DNA from: Massilia agrisoli | GTDB lineage: Bacteria; Pseudomonadota; Gammaproteobacteria; Burkholderiales; Burkholderiaceae_D | NCBI RefSeq assembly: GCF_020831365.1 | Contig: NZ_JAJHPV010000013.1 | Span: 496,001-560,000 of the forward strand | Direction of reading: 5' to 3' | DNA length: 64,000 nucleotides | Shown here: positions 8,757-17,321 of the stretch, piece by piece | Position numbering within the stretch: position 1 is the stretch's first letter | Layout: each line of letters opens with the position of its first letter | Position numbers and translations under genes: made by a program | The notes under the pieces: generated by a model | What the model was told of the DNA's origin: nothing | Seen by the model: only the letters and a program-made list of their open reading frames with translations | Database searches by the model: none

Positions 8757-10157
8757 TCAGTCACCTTGGGTTTGCGACGAGCGGTCGGGGGTGCCGGGCG
8801 CCGTATGCTGGGCGCCGGTAAAGTAGTTGTTCCATGCCCAGCGGATCGACGCAGGCGTCAGCAGGGGGACTTCGCCCTCGTATGCGCCCTTGTCGCGCAC
8901 CTGGGACAGCAGGTCGCGCGGATAGCAGGCCAGCAGGGGGCGGTCCTCGCGCAGGTGATGTTCGCGCACGAGGTAGTCGAAGGTCTCGCCGCACCACGCG
9001 ATGCCATAAGCCTCGCATGCGCGCATGAAGATGCTGCGATAGTCGTTCTCCACCATCGGGCCGACGTGGATCTTGTAGCCGATGCGGCGCAGGAACGCGC
9101 CGTCGCCCAGCTCCGCCGGCGGCAGGTTTGACGAGAACACGACGATGACGTCGAACGGCACCTGGAACTTGTACCCGGTATGGAGCGACAGGAAATCGAC
9201 CTTGCGGTCCATCGGCACGATCCAGCGGTTCAGCAGGTCGGTCGGGGAGCAGCGCTGGCGTCCAAGGTCGTCGACGATGAAGATGCCATTGTTGGCTTTC
9301 AGGTGCGGCGGCGCCTGGTAGTAGCGGGTGGTCTCGTCGAACTTCAGGTCGAGCATGTCGAGCGTCAGTTCGCCGCCGGTCAGCACGGCGGGGCGGCGGC
9401 AGGCGATCCAGCGCGCATCCTTGGCCAGGCGGCTGTGGAACACGTCGTCAGGCGTGCCGCTGCCTTCGGGTTCGCGGTGCACCACCGGGTCGTACATCTG
9501 GATGACTTCGCCGCCAACGTACAGGGCGTGCGGGACGCTGGTCGCACCGCACAGCAGCCCGGCCAGGCGCTCGGCCAGGTAGGTTTTGCCGCTGCCTGCA
9601 GGACCGTGGATAAACATGGCGCGGCCCGAGTTCATCGCCGCGCCCAGCTGGTCGAGCACGCCGGCGCTAACCACGATGTCGCCGAACTCGGCCAGCATGG
9701 CGGCGCGCGATATGCGCATCGACGCGACGCTGCGTGCGCGGATCTCGGTGCTGTAGGCTTCGAGCGTCACCGGGGCCGGTCCTGCGTAGCCGCAGCGGTT
9801 CAGGTATTCGACGCCGCGGGTGCGTCCGAGATCGGTCAGCTTGTAGGAGATGTCGGCGTCGGTGCCGGTGCTGCCGATGCGGGTGACTTCGCAGAGCTTT
9901 TCGGCGCGCATGAAGGTGATCATGGGGTCGAGCACGCTGACGCTCAGTTTCAGATGACTGGCCAGTTCGACCAGCCGCACGAGCCCGCGCAGGAACAATA
10001 CCTTGACCGCCAGCTCGACCAGGAATACGAACGGCAGGCCGGTTTCATTGACCGTGCGCGGCGGGCGCGGTGTGAACGGGGCGGCTGCCGCGGCGGCCGC
10101 AGCAAACGTCTCCATACGTTCGGCTCTTGATTCGGTCAGCATATCCGTGTCATCCAT
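8757..10157 (-). CDS. AAA+ family ATPase embedded in the tad operon
   Basis: About 466 residues from an ATG at 10157. A longer in-frame extension to 10787 exists but only overlaps the prepilin peptidase gene out of frame and is rejected. An Ala-rich start (residues 18-26) is followed by a winged-helix-like region (about 40-120) and a AAA+ ATPase core with Walker A GPAGSGKT (residues 185-192), Walker B IFIVDDLGRQ (near 285) and a sensor-like VIVVFSSNLPP. It is distinct from TadA and TadZ. It lies between the prepilin peptidase and cpaB, with tight spacing on both sides, so it is part of the pilus operon. Its job is unknown: remodelling or regulation of pilus assembly is inference. Confidence 0.8.
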   Translation of the reverse strand: MDDTDMLTESRAERMETFAAAAAAAAPFTPRPPRTVNETGLPFVFLVELAVKVLFLRGLVRLVELASHLKLSVSVLDPMITFMRAEKLCEVTRIGSTGTDADISYKLTDLGRTRGVEYLNRCGYAGPAPVTLEAYSTEIRARSVASMRISRAAMLAEFGDIVVSAGVLDQLGAAMNSGRAMFIHGPAGSGKTYLAERLAGLLCGATSVPHALYVGGEVIQMYDPVVHREPEGSGTPDDVFHSRLAKDARWIACRRPAVLTGGELTLDMLDLKFDETTRYYQAPPHLKANNGIFIVDDLGRQRCSPTDLLNRWIVPMDRKVDFLSLHTGYKFQVPFDVIVVFSSNLPPAELGDGAFLRRIGYKIHVGPMVENDYRSIFMRACEAYGIAWCGETFDYLVREHHLREDRPLLACYPRDLLSQVRDKGAYEGEVPLLTPASIRWAWNNYFTGAQHTAPGTPDRSSQTQGD

Positions 10158-10171
10158 GGGAAAGGGAGGCG

Positions 10172-10750
10172 TCAAGGACGCAGCATGAAAATCTGTACGG
10201 CAGTTCCTGCGGCGATGGCGACCGCATAGGGCAGTTTGCCGACCGATGGCGGCGCGGGAAGCGCTTCTGAACCGGCGCCGCCCATGCGTCGGATGTCCCG
10301 TTGGATCAGCATGGTGCGCAGGTTGCCGACCAGCTGCGGCAGTGCGCGCTTGTAGGCGCTGGCGGCGAGTGCGAGGATGCCACCCGCGATCATGGTGGCC
10401 AGCACCGCGCTGAATCCGGCCCCAGGGCCGAGGAAAGCCCCGACCATTCCCATCAGCTTCACGTCGCCGGCGCCCATCGTCCGCATCGCGTAAAGCGGCA
10501 ACAGCGCGGCGATGCCAACCGCCAGCCCGAAGAGGGTGAAGGCAACGCCCTGGCCGAAAGGCGATAGCACATGGTGCGTGATGGCGAATAGCAGGCCGAG
10601 TGCGACCAGCCAGTTTGGTATGCGATGTTCGCGAATATCGAACGTGGTCGCCATAACGATAATAGCCATCAGAATTGCGATATGAAATTCGAGCGTGTAA
10701 CTGCCGAAAAACTCGACATTGCCTTGGACGATATGGATGAAATTCGGCAT
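10172..10750 (-). CDS. cpaA: Prepilin peptidase TadV/CpaA (A24 family)
   Basis: A small polytopic membrane protein of about 192 residues (a GTG 24 bp upstream at 10774 would add eight residues). It has the two aspartates of A24 prepilin peptidases: one in FDIREHRIPNW and one in the GxGD motif of MGAGDVKLMG. Six or so hydrophobic stretches cover most of the rest. It lacks the N-terminal methylase domain of PilD, as is usual for TadV/CpaA. It should cleave the Flp pilin and the TadE-like pseudopilins. It lies directly downstream of the pilin gene. Confidence 0.92.
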   Translation of the reverse strand: MPNFIHIVQGNVEFFGSYTLEFHIAILMAIIVMATTFDIREHRIPNWLVALGLLFAITHHVLSPFGQGVAFTLFGLAVGIAALLPLYAMRTMGAGDVKLMGMVGAFLGPGAGFSAVLATMIAGGILALAASAYKRALPQLVGNLRTMLIQRDIRRMGGAGSEALPAPPSVGKLPYAVAIAAGTAVQIFMLRP

Positions 10751-10811
10751 GATGTGGCTCACAGGTTTCGGCACGCCCGGTGCGCAAGCATGAGCACCGG
10801 GCTCGGCTGGC

Positions 10812-10994
10812 TTAAGGTGCCGATGCGACCGCGGCCGACAGCTTGGTCGATACTTTCGTGAACACCGAATTGAGGTCGACCCCGACCTGGGTTACGGTGA
10901 CAATGATCGCGACGGCAATCAGCGCCGCAATCAGGCCATATTCGATTGCCGTCACGCCGTCTTCTTCCTGCATAAAGTTCTTGATGAATTTCAT
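10812..10994 (-). CDS. flp: Flp/Fap major pilin
   Basis: A 60-residue Flp pilin. The leader MKFIKNFMQEEDG ends in Gly and is followed by VTAIEYGLIAALIAVAIIV, the Flp motif with Glu-Tyr at positions 5-6 of the mature protein. Cleavage after Gly14 would leave a mature pilin of 46 residues. It is the structural subunit of the adhesive Flp pilus. It sits at the head of the pilus-assembly genes, about 60 bp before the peptidase gene. Confidence 0.95.
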   Translation of the reverse strand: MKFIKNFMQEEDGVTAIEYGLIAALIAVAIIVTVTQVGVDLNSVFTKVSTKLSAAVASAP

Positions 10995-11069
10995 GATTTT
11001 TCCCTTCAGGTTTAGGTCGATGGATGGTTTATTAAATTTCAGCGCTGGATCGGATCGCTGGCCGGGCCA

Positions 11070-11207
11070 CTACGTGAACGCGATGACCGCGAGGACGCAG
11101 ATGACTGCCACGAGTGCCCACGCAAGGGCGTGTTCATACATGGAGCCCCCGGCCTTACCATTCAAAAAATCGACGAGCGCGGGTGGCAGGAAATCGGGGA
11201 AGTACAT
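11070..11207 (-). CDS. Possible small single-pass membrane protein upstream of flp
   Basis: A 45-residue frame from an ATG at 11207 with GGAAAG five bases upstream; the same frame can extend to 11261. The protein has a Pro/Phe-rich start (MYFPDFLPPALVDFLNGKAG) and ends in one hydrophobic helix (YEHALAWALVAVICVLAVIA). It is 75 bp upstream of the pilin gene on the same strand. I do not recognise it. It could be a membrane microprotein of the pilus locus or a chance frame in the leader region. Confidence 0.4.
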   Translation of the reverse strand: MYFPDFLPPALVDFLNGKAGGSMYEHALAWALVAVICVLAVIAFT

Positions 11208-11363
11208 GGTGGCTTTCCACGGTTCTGCTACACATCGATCGGGATTTCGTCCGGCGTTCAACTCCGGCGCTGATGTCTAACTGTAGGCGCGGACGCGAAA
11301 CGGGGCATCTCACAAACGCACTTTTTTGGGTGCGACATTTGTGCTGATTTTTGGGGTGTGAAC

Positions 11364-11379
11364 CGTGACAAGTGTCACA
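11364..11379. promoter_or_regulatory. CRP/Fnr-family-like palindromic site upstream of the flp pilin genes
   Basis: The sequence CGTGA-N6-TCACA matches the CRP consensus TGTGA-N6-TCACA at nine of ten positions and contains the palindrome GTGACA-AG-TGTCAC. It lies between the response-regulator gene and the start of the pilin transcript region. Binding by a CRP-type regulator is inferred from the pattern only. Confidence 0.4.
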
Positions 11380-11406
11380 GCATCAGGGAGTGCAGCTGTC
11401 CTGCGC

Positions 11407-12096
11407 TTAGCCGGCAACAGCTGAGATATGGTGTCTTACAGCGTAGACGTACAGTTCGAGACGGTTGTTCACCCCGAGCTTTTTGTAGATCGACACGAGG
11501 TAGTTGCGCAGGGTGTGCTCGGAAATGAACAGGCTCTGGGCGAGGGCTTTGTTGGTCATGCCGTTACCGGCAATGATCGCATCGACGATCTTGCGTTCCT
11601 TCGCCGTCAATGAGGCCAGCTTTTCAAGCTCAGGATTTTTTTTCGTCGCGGCGCGCTGGTTCGTAAACGCGCCGAACACGCGCGCCATCATTTCGTGGTC
11701 TATCCAGAGTTCGCCCTGGTGCACTTTCTCGATGGCGCGCAGCACCACTTCTGCCGGTGCGTCCTTGCGCAAGACGCCCCTGGCGCCGGCCAGGATCGCG
11801 CGGTCGAGCGTGGCCTGGTCGCGCATGCCACTGAACACCAGTGCCCGCGACACCCCGCTAACCAGCAGCGCCGGCAGGAAGTCGAGCGAACAATCGCCAT
11901 TCAGGTCGATATCGAGCAGGATCACGTTTGGAGAGAAGCGCGCCGCCTGCGCCAACGCTTCCTCACGGTTGCTGGCGCAGGCGACGACCTGCATGCCGGT
12001 GCGCTCGCCGCCGATCAGGCGTTCAAGGCCCCACAACATGGTCTTGTGGTCGTCGACCAGCATTACGCTGATGGGGCTCGATGGCACGGGCATCAT
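11407..12096 (-). CDS. LuxR/NarL-type response regulator beside the tad locus
   Basis: A 229-residue regulator with an N-terminal receiver domain (VMLVDDHKTM acidic pocket; phospho-acceptor Asp in VILLDIDLNGD; Lys in GVLRKDAP) and a C-terminal LuxR-type helix-turn-helix (LTAKERKIVDAIIAGNGMTN ... NNRLELYVYAV). It starts five bases after the stop of the histidine kinase gene and most likely is its partner. Being directly upstream of flp and the tad genes on the same strand, it may control pilus expression; that link is by position only. Confidence 0.9.
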   Translation of the reverse strand: MMPVPSSPISVMLVDDHKTMLWGLERLIGGERTGMQVVACASNREEALAQAARFSPNVILLDIDLNGDCSLDFLPALLVSGVSRALVFSGMRDQATLDRAILAGARGVLRKDAPAEVVLRAIEKVHQGELWIDHEMMARVFGAFTNQRAATKKNPELEKLASLTAKERKIVDAIIAGNGMTNKALAQSLFISEHTLRNYLVSIYKKLGVNNRLELYVYAVRHHISAVAG

Positions 12097-12101
12097 CGGA
12101 A

Positions 12102-13820
12102 CTACACCGGGATGTCAATGTTCACGGCGGTGGCGCCGTCGCTGCCGCTGCCGACGTACGCATAACCGCCCAGGGAGGCTGCCCGTTCAGAGATGGAGCG
12201 TGGCACGAACGGGTCGGCCGGGCCGGATGGGCATTCGTTCTCAATGCTGATGTGAAGCCATCCATGCTTGCGGCACATCTTCACCGCGCCACGGGTCGCC
12301 AGCGTATGGCGGCGTATGTTGCTCATGCCTTCGCTGACCAGCTGGAATACCTCGGCCCCAAGCCGGTCGTTGATGCCGATGGCCTCGTGCGCACTGACCA
12401 CGATGTCGAGGTTGAAGTAATCCTTGACCTGCGCCGCATGCGCGCGCAGCGCCATCACGAACGCCGGCTCGACTGCACCGGGCGAGGTATTGCTGATCGT
12501 GCGGGCGAAATGGCGCAAGTCGCGCACGAAATTGTCCGCCATGTCGGCCACCTGGCGCAGCTCCCCAGCCAGCGGGTTGTCAGGCGTGGTCCTGCCAATG
12601 AGTCCCCGCAGCGCATGCGACAGGCCGATATATGGCTGCATGGTGGTGTCGTGCAGGTCGTTCGAGAACTTTTGGCGCTCGCGCCGTGCTGCATCAGAAG
12701 CCATGCGGTCGAGCAGTTCGATATTCTCGATGACCGGGAATGCCTGGGCGGACACTTGTGCGAGGAAATTGGCGTCGGCCTTGGTAAGGCTGGCGTCAGG
12801 CGCAATCACGTAAATACGTCCTTCTTCGCCGCGCAGCGGGATCGGCACGCAGATAAAACTGCGCGCGCCGAGCAGATCGGCCAGGCGGCGGCCTTCTTGC
12901 GCAGACGAGCGTTGCCAGTGCGAGCAGACTGCGCTTCGCGTATGAAACCGTCCCGGCCACGGCAGCCAGGCGAAGGGCGGACCGCAAAACACCCCGCTGA
13001 AGCCGGTGGGCAGCGACAGCAGCGGGGCGGCAGCTTCGTCGTCGAGCAGCGACTGGGCAGTGGCAAATGGGTCCGGGTTGAAACTGGCCGACCGCATACG
13101 CCAGCCATTGGCCTGGTTGTCGCGAGTAATCATCACGCAGCTTGTTGCCTGAAAGAACTCCCTCGTTTGCTCGAGCACACAGTTAATCGTCTCATCGACG
13201 CCAAAGCGTGGGTTCGACAGGCGGCTGACGTCGCGCAGCAGGGCGATCTGGCGTTTATGGGTCAACAGTACGTTGGCCCAGTGCGACACCATATAGCCGA
13301 GGCCAAGCAGGAAAGCGGTGCGCAGCATTACCTGTGCGAGCACCGGTTGGTTCGGTGAGCTCAGGCCTGCCAGCGTGTACAGCGCCGCGCACGCCAGTGT
13401 CACCCGGGCGCCCTCGTCGTAGCCCCAACGGAAGGCAGCCGTGGAAATAGCGAAAAACAGGAGGAAGAAAAATCCGGAAAGCGGCCCTGTTAACGCGAGC
13501 AGCAGGGTGAACCAGAAAACATCGAGCCAGTGAACCAGTTTCGATTGGCGTACCGCGCCGTTACTTTCGGAGAGAATGTACAGAACAAAACTCTGCGCAG
13601 TATATAAATAGAAGATGATCGCTGTGAATGGATGGGGCTGGCCCATTCCGTCTGGGTCAATTATCACAGTTAGTAACGTCGCGCTGGCGAGTATCAGCCT
13701 CATCTTTGCGATCAGCGCTATCTCATCGGCGTCGTCCCGATGGGACGCGCCGCGCCAGCCGACAATGTTCACATGGCCCCCTAATGCCAGTGTCAGGGCA
13801 AGTTGCCTCTGATGGATCAC
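12102..13820 (-). CDS. Membrane sensor histidine kinase with GAF-like domain (HisKA_3 type)
   Basis: A 572-residue kinase. Residues about 40-200 hold five or six membrane helices (7TM/MASE-like sensing region), followed by a GAF-like region around 210-360 and a DHp of the NarX/DesK type: RQKFSNDLHDTTMQPYIGLS with the phospho-accepting His. The ATP-binding domain shows ELVSEGMSNIRRHT-like N-box text and a short G-box (SERAASLGGYAYV). NarX-type kinases pair with LuxR-type regulators, which fits the gene that follows five bases later. The signal is unknown. The start is uncertain: the track frame begins MIHQRQLALTL and a start near MRLILASATLL is possible. Confidence 0.88.
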   Translation of the reverse strand: MIHQRQLALTLALGGHVNIVGWRGASHRDDADEIALIAKMRLILASATLLTVIIDPDGMGQPHPFTAIIFYLYTAQSFVLYILSESNGAVRQSKLVHWLDVFWFTLLLALTGPLSGFFFLLFFAISTAAFRWGYDEGARVTLACAALYTLAGLSSPNQPVLAQVMLRTAFLLGLGYMVSHWANVLLTHKRQIALLRDVSRLSNPRFGVDETINCVLEQTREFFQATSCVMITRDNQANGWRMRSASFNPDPFATAQSLLDDEAAAPLLSLPTGFSGVFCGPPFAWLPWPGRFHTRSAVCSHWQRSSAQEGRRLADLLGARSFICVPIPLRGEEGRIYVIAPDASLTKADANFLAQVSAQAFPVIENIELLDRMASDAARRERQKFSNDLHDTTMQPYIGLSHALRGLIGRTTPDNPLAGELRQVADMADNFVRDLRHFARTISNTSPGAVEPAFVMALRAHAAQVKDYFNLDIVVSAHEAIGINDRLGAEVFQLVSEGMSNIRRHTLATRGAVKMCRKHGWLHISIENECPSGPADPFVPRSISERAASLGGYAYVGSGSDGATAVNIDIPV

Positions 13821-14169
13821 ACACCCCGGGACGCTTGATTTTTAATTCCCCACAGGGTAATCAGCTGTGGAAATAAGTTCGTGTGCCCGGAGTGTGAATA
13901 TGCGTCGTGTATTTAATGACAGGATTGCCTGCGCTCGCGCATGACCATCCGATTTAATTATGCTAGTAAATATACCACCGGGCGGCAAAGAGATAATGAA
14001 AAAATAATCGAATCCGCATATTTTGGTAAAATAAACACAACAGTTCCTGCGCGCGATTGACCCCGGTAGCATCTTGTGCTGAGGGTGATGACAGAATTGC
14101 ACAATTCGACATCTGCATCCCAAACGGCTACACTACCGACCACTTACGATCGCTGTTGAAGGAGAACAC
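13821..14169. other. 349-bp divergent intergenic region with AT-rich core
   Basis: Between the tad kinase gene (leftward) and accD (rightward). The stretch at about 13945-14045 is strikingly AT-rich for this genome and carries TATAAT-like words on both strands. It must hold the promoters for both directions. Short frames here have no homology I recognise and are not called. Confidence 0.6.
14105..14134 (+). promoter_or_regulatory. Candidate sigma-70 promoter for the accD operon
   Basis: TTCGAC (14105-14110) and TACACT (14129-14134) are separated by 18 bp and end 35 bp before the accD start codon. The match is moderate. A ribosome site GAAGGAG lies at about 14157-14163. Confidence 0.4.
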
Positions 14170-15045
14170 ATGAGTTGGTTAGAAAAACTGCTGCCCCCGC
14201 GGATCCAGCGCTCCGATGCGGCTGCGCGTAAAACCATGCCGGAAGGCCTCTGGGTAAAGTGTCCGTCGTGCGAAGCGGTTCTCTACCGCACCGACCTGGA
14301 ATCGAACCTTCACGTGTGCCCGAAGTGCAGCCACCACATGCGCATCCGCGCGCGCGAGCGCCTCGATGCGCTGCTTGACGAGGGCGGCCGCTACGAAATC
14401 GGCCAGGAAACCCTGCCGGTCGATACGCTCAAGTTCAAAGACAGCAAAAAATACCCTGACCGCCTGAAGGCGGCGATGGAAGCGACCGGCGAGACCGATG
14501 CGCTGATCGTCCTCGGCGGCTCCATCATGAGCCTGCCGGTGGTCGTGGCCTGCTTCGAATTCGAATTCATGGGTGGCTCGATGGGCTCCGTGGTCGGCGA
14601 ACGCTTCGTGCGCGGCGCCCAGATCGCGCTTGAGCAGAAGGTGCCGTTCATCTGCATTACCGCCACCGGCGGCGCACGCATGCAGGAAGGCTTGCTGTCG
14701 CTGATGCAGATGGCGAAAACCACCTCGATGCTGACCAAGCTGTCGGAAAAGAAGCTGCCGTTCATCAGCGTGCTGACCGATCCGACCATGGGCGGCGTGT
14801 CCGCGTCGTTCGCCTTCATGGGCGACGTCGTGATCGCCGAACCGAAAGCGCTGATCGGCTTTGCCGGCCCGCGCGTCATCGAGAACACCGTGCGCGAGAA
14901 GCTGCCTGAAGGCTTCCAGCGCGCCGAGTTCCTGGTCACCAAAGGCGCCGTCGACATGATCGTCGACCGCCGCCAGATGCGTGAAGAAATCGCCCACCTG
15001 CTCGCGCTGCTCCAGGGCCAGGCTGTCGAAGTCATCGCAGAATAA
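14170..15045 (+). CDS. accD: Acetyl-CoA carboxylase carboxyltransferase subunit beta
   Basis: A 291-residue AccD. The N-terminal zinc ribbon has the four cysteines as CPSC ... CPKC (residues about 36-58). The carboxyltransferase core contains [20 protein letters not shown] and [15 protein letters not shown]. With AccA it transfers the carboxyl group from biotin to acetyl-CoA to form malonyl-CoA, the first step of fatty-acid synthesis, in the cytoplasm. It heads the accD-folC-SPOR-cvpA-purF block common in betaproteobacteria. Length is normal. Confidence 0.97.
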   Translation: MSWLEKLLPPRIQRSDAAARKTMPEGLWVKCPSCEAVLYRTDLESNLHVCPKCSHHMRIRARERLDALLDEGGRYEIGQETLPVDTLKFKDSKKYPDRLKAAMEATGETDALIVLGGSIMSLPVVVACFEFEFMGGSMGSVVGERFVRGAQIALEQKVPFICITATGGARMQEGLLSLMQMAKTTSMLTKLSEKKLPFISVLTDPTMGGVSASFAFMGDVVIAEPKALIGFAGPRVIENTVREKLPEGFQRAEFLVTKGAVDMIVDRRQMREEIAHLLALLQGQAVEVIAE

Positions 15046-15060
15046 ACATCGTCCCCCAGG

Positions 15061-15085
15061 CGCGCGCGCGGGTATCGCGCGCGCG
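15061..15085. repeat. Perfect alternating-CG palindrome between accD and folC
   Basis: CGCGCGCGCG, a 5-base loop GGTAT, then CGCGCGCGCG. A perfect 10-bp stem of alternating C and G that could form a strong RNA hairpin or a Z-DNA-prone tract. No T-run follows, so it is not a standard terminator. Confidence 0.7.
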
Positions 15086-15105
15086 TCGCCACCGAAGTAC
15101 ATCCC

Positions 15106-16410
15106 ATGCCAAACCTCCCGACCACATTGCCTGCCTGGTTAGCGCTGCTCGAGTCGCGCCACGCCGAAGTCCACATCGACATGGGCCTGGACCGGGTTCG
15201 CGCGGTCAAGGAACGTATGGGGCTCAAGTTCGACTGCCCGGTGATCATGGTCGCGGGCACCAACGGCAAGGGCTCGACCTGCGCAATGCTCGAATCGATC
15301 CTGCTGCGCGCCGGCTACAAGGTGGGGCTGTACATCAAGCCGCACTTCCTCGATTTTAACGAGCGCGCCCGCATTGGCGGCGAGCTGGCCACCGACGAAG
15401 CCCTGGTGGCCAGCTTCAACGCGGTCGAAGCGCAGCGCGGCGATGTGCCGCTGACGTATTTCGAGTTCACCACACTGGCCATCATGCACCTGCTGGCAGG
15501 GGCCGGCATCGATGTCGCGATCCTGGAAGTGGGCCTTGGCGGGCGCCTCGACGCGGTCAATGTGATCGACGCCGACGTCGCCATCGTGACCTCGGTTGAC
15601 ATCGACCACACCGACTACCTGGGCGACACCCGCGAAAAGATCGGCTTTGAAAAGGCGGGCATCTTCCGCCCGGGTAAAGCGGCGATCTGCAGCGACCCGG
15701 TACCGCCGGCTTCCCTGGTCGCGCATGCCGAAGAAATCGGCGCCGACCTGTGGCTGCTGGGGCGCGACTTCAACTACTCGGGCGACAAGCAGCAGTGGAA
15801 CTACGGCGGACGCAACCAGCGCCGCAATTCGCTGGGCTATCCGAGCCTGCGCGGCGCCAACCAGCTGCTCAACGCATCGGCCGCGCTGGCCGCACTGGAA
15901 GTGCTGCGCCTCGAACTGCCGGTGGGCGCGCAGGAAGTGCGCACCGGCCTGGTGCTGGTCGAGCTGCCGGGGCGCTTCCAGGTGCTGCCGGGCCGCCCGA
16001 CCGTGATCCTCGACGTGGCGCACAACCCGCACGCGGCGTCGGCGCTGGCCCAGAACCTCGGCAACATGGGCTTTCATCCGTTTACCTATGCGGTGTTCGG
16101 CATCATGGAAGACAAGGACATCGACGGCGTGATTGCGCCGATGGCGGAATTTGTCGACCACTGGTGCGTGGCGGACCTGCCGTCGCCGCGCTCGGCGTCG
16201 TCGGGCAAGCTGGCGGAAAAGCTGGCGGCCCTGCGGCCGGCGAGCGCCAAGGAGGGCGAATATTCGGTCAGCGCCTTCCCCGACCCGGCCCAGGCGTTTG
16301 CAAATGCGATGAGTCGGGCCGGGGAGAATGATAGAATTGTGGTCTTTGGCTCCTTTTACACCGTCGCCGGCGTGATGGCAGCCCGAAAATCCTCAATCAC
16401 TGACAAATAA
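15106..16410 (+). CDS. folC: Bifunctional folylpolyglutamate/dihydrofolate synthase
   Basis: A 434-residue Mur-ligase-like enzyme. The P-loop VAGTNGKGSTCAMLESILL (near residue 50), the EVGLGGRLDAVNVID motif and the DHTDYLGDT motif are the standard FolC signatures; VILDVAHNPHAA lies in the C-terminal domain. It adds glutamate to dihydropteroate and folates in the cytoplasm. It sits 60 bp after accD and 4 bp before the SPOR gene, matching the usual accD-folC order. Confidence 0.96.
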   Translation: MPNLPTTLPAWLALLESRHAEVHIDMGLDRVRAVKERMGLKFDCPVIMVAGTNGKGSTCAMLESILLRAGYKVGLYIKPHFLDFNERARIGGELATDEALVASFNAVEAQRGDVPLTYFEFTTLAIMHLLAGAGIDVAILEVGLGGRLDAVNVIDADVAIVTSVDIDHTDYLGDTREKIGFEKAGIFRPGKAAICSDPVPPASLVAHAEEIGADLWLLGRDFNYSGDKQQWNYGGRNQRRNSLGYPSLRGANQLLNASAALAALEVLRLELPVGAQEVRTGLVLVELPGRFQVLPGRPTVILDVAHNPHAASALAQNLGNMGFHPFTYAVFGIMEDKDIDGVIAPMAEFVDHWCVADLPSPRSASSGKLAEKLAALRPASAKEGEYSVSAFPDPAQAFANAMSRAGENDRIVVFGSFYTVAGVMAARKSSITDK

Positions 16411-16414
16411 TCGC

Positions 16415-17287
16415 ATGGGCTTGTTCTCGAATTCCAGTAAAAACAAGCAAGAGACCACTGCTGAAGATAGTGGTTTTTATACCTCGCCAGACGACGTCGC
16501 CAGCGCCGAAGCGCGTTCCAAGCGCGCGTCCAGCGCCGGTGCACCAGCGCCGCGGCGCGCCCGCGCGAAAGCGGGCGCCGACCCCATCCTCCCCGAGAAA
16601 AAGCGCGCGCGCCGCCGCCTGGTAGGCGCCATCGCGCTGGCGCTGGCCGTCGCGGTCGGGTTGCCGATGCTGCTCGATTCCGAGCCGAAGCCGCTGTCGT
16701 CCGATATCGATATCCGTATCCCGTCGAAAGACCGTCCCGCACCGGCGGTGGCCCAAGCGCCCGCGCCTGCTGTCGATGCGGCCGATGCGCTCGACGCGCG
16801 CGAAGAGATCGTCGACGCGCCCGCCGCCCCGGCCGGACGGGAAGTCGCGCGGGTCGATGCCGCTCCGGCCAAACCTGAGATGAAGATTCTGCCGAAGGAA
16901 GACAAGCCGGCGGAAGCGAAGGTGGCGGCGGCGCCGCCCAAGCCGCTGGAGAAGCCGGTTGAAAAAGCGGTGGCCAAAAAAGCGGAAGAAAAGCCTGCCG
17001 TGAAGGCCGACGCCGCCCGCGCGATTGCCATCCTCGAAGACAAGCCGGCCGATGCGGCGGGCCAGAAGTTCGTGGTGCAGGTTGCATCCCTGGCCAGCCA
17101 GGAGAAGGTCGACGAATTGCGCGCCAAGCTGCGCGCCGAAGGCATCAATTCGTACACCCAGAAGGTGAAAGCCAAAGAGGGCGAACTGATTCGCGTGCGC
17201 GTAGGCCCGCTAAGCCGCGAGGAAGCCGACAAGACCCGCGCCAGGCTGGGCAAGCTTGGCCTCGGCGGCAGCGTGGTTCCGGCCTGA
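16415..17287 (+). CDS. SPOR-domain membrane protein (DedD-like)
   Basis: A 290-residue protein: an Arg/Lys-rich cytoplasmic head, one membrane helix near residues 70-90 (LVGAIALALAVAVGLPMLL), a long Pro/Ala/Lys/Glu-rich linker and a C-terminal SPOR domain from about residue 208 (FVVQVASLASQEKVDELRAK). SPOR domains bind denuded septal peptidoglycan, so a DedD-like role at the division site is likely. Position between folC and cvpA matches dedD loci of related bacteria. Confidence 0.9.
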   Translation: MGLFSNSSKNKQETTAEDSGFYTSPDDVASAEARSKRASSAGAPAPRRARAKAGADPILPEKKRARRRLVGAIALALAVAVGLPMLLDSEPKPLSSDIDIRIPSKDRPAPAVAQAPAPAVDAADALDAREEIVDAPAAPAGREVARVDAAPAKPEMKILPKEDKPAEAKVAAAPPKPLEKPVEKAVAKKAEEKPAVKADAARAIAILEDKPADAAGQKFVVQVASLASQEKVDELRAKLRAEGINSYTQKVKAKEGELIRVRVGPLSREEADKTRARLGKLGLGGSVVPA

Positions 17288-17321
17288 TGCAAGTGCGTGT
17301 CGATGACGGAAGCGGCGCGGC

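Noticed and set aside
10158-10787. Upstream extension of the AAA+ ATPase frame
   Set aside because: It overlaps the prepilin peptidase in another frame, and the extra sequence is Arg/His-rich with no domain.
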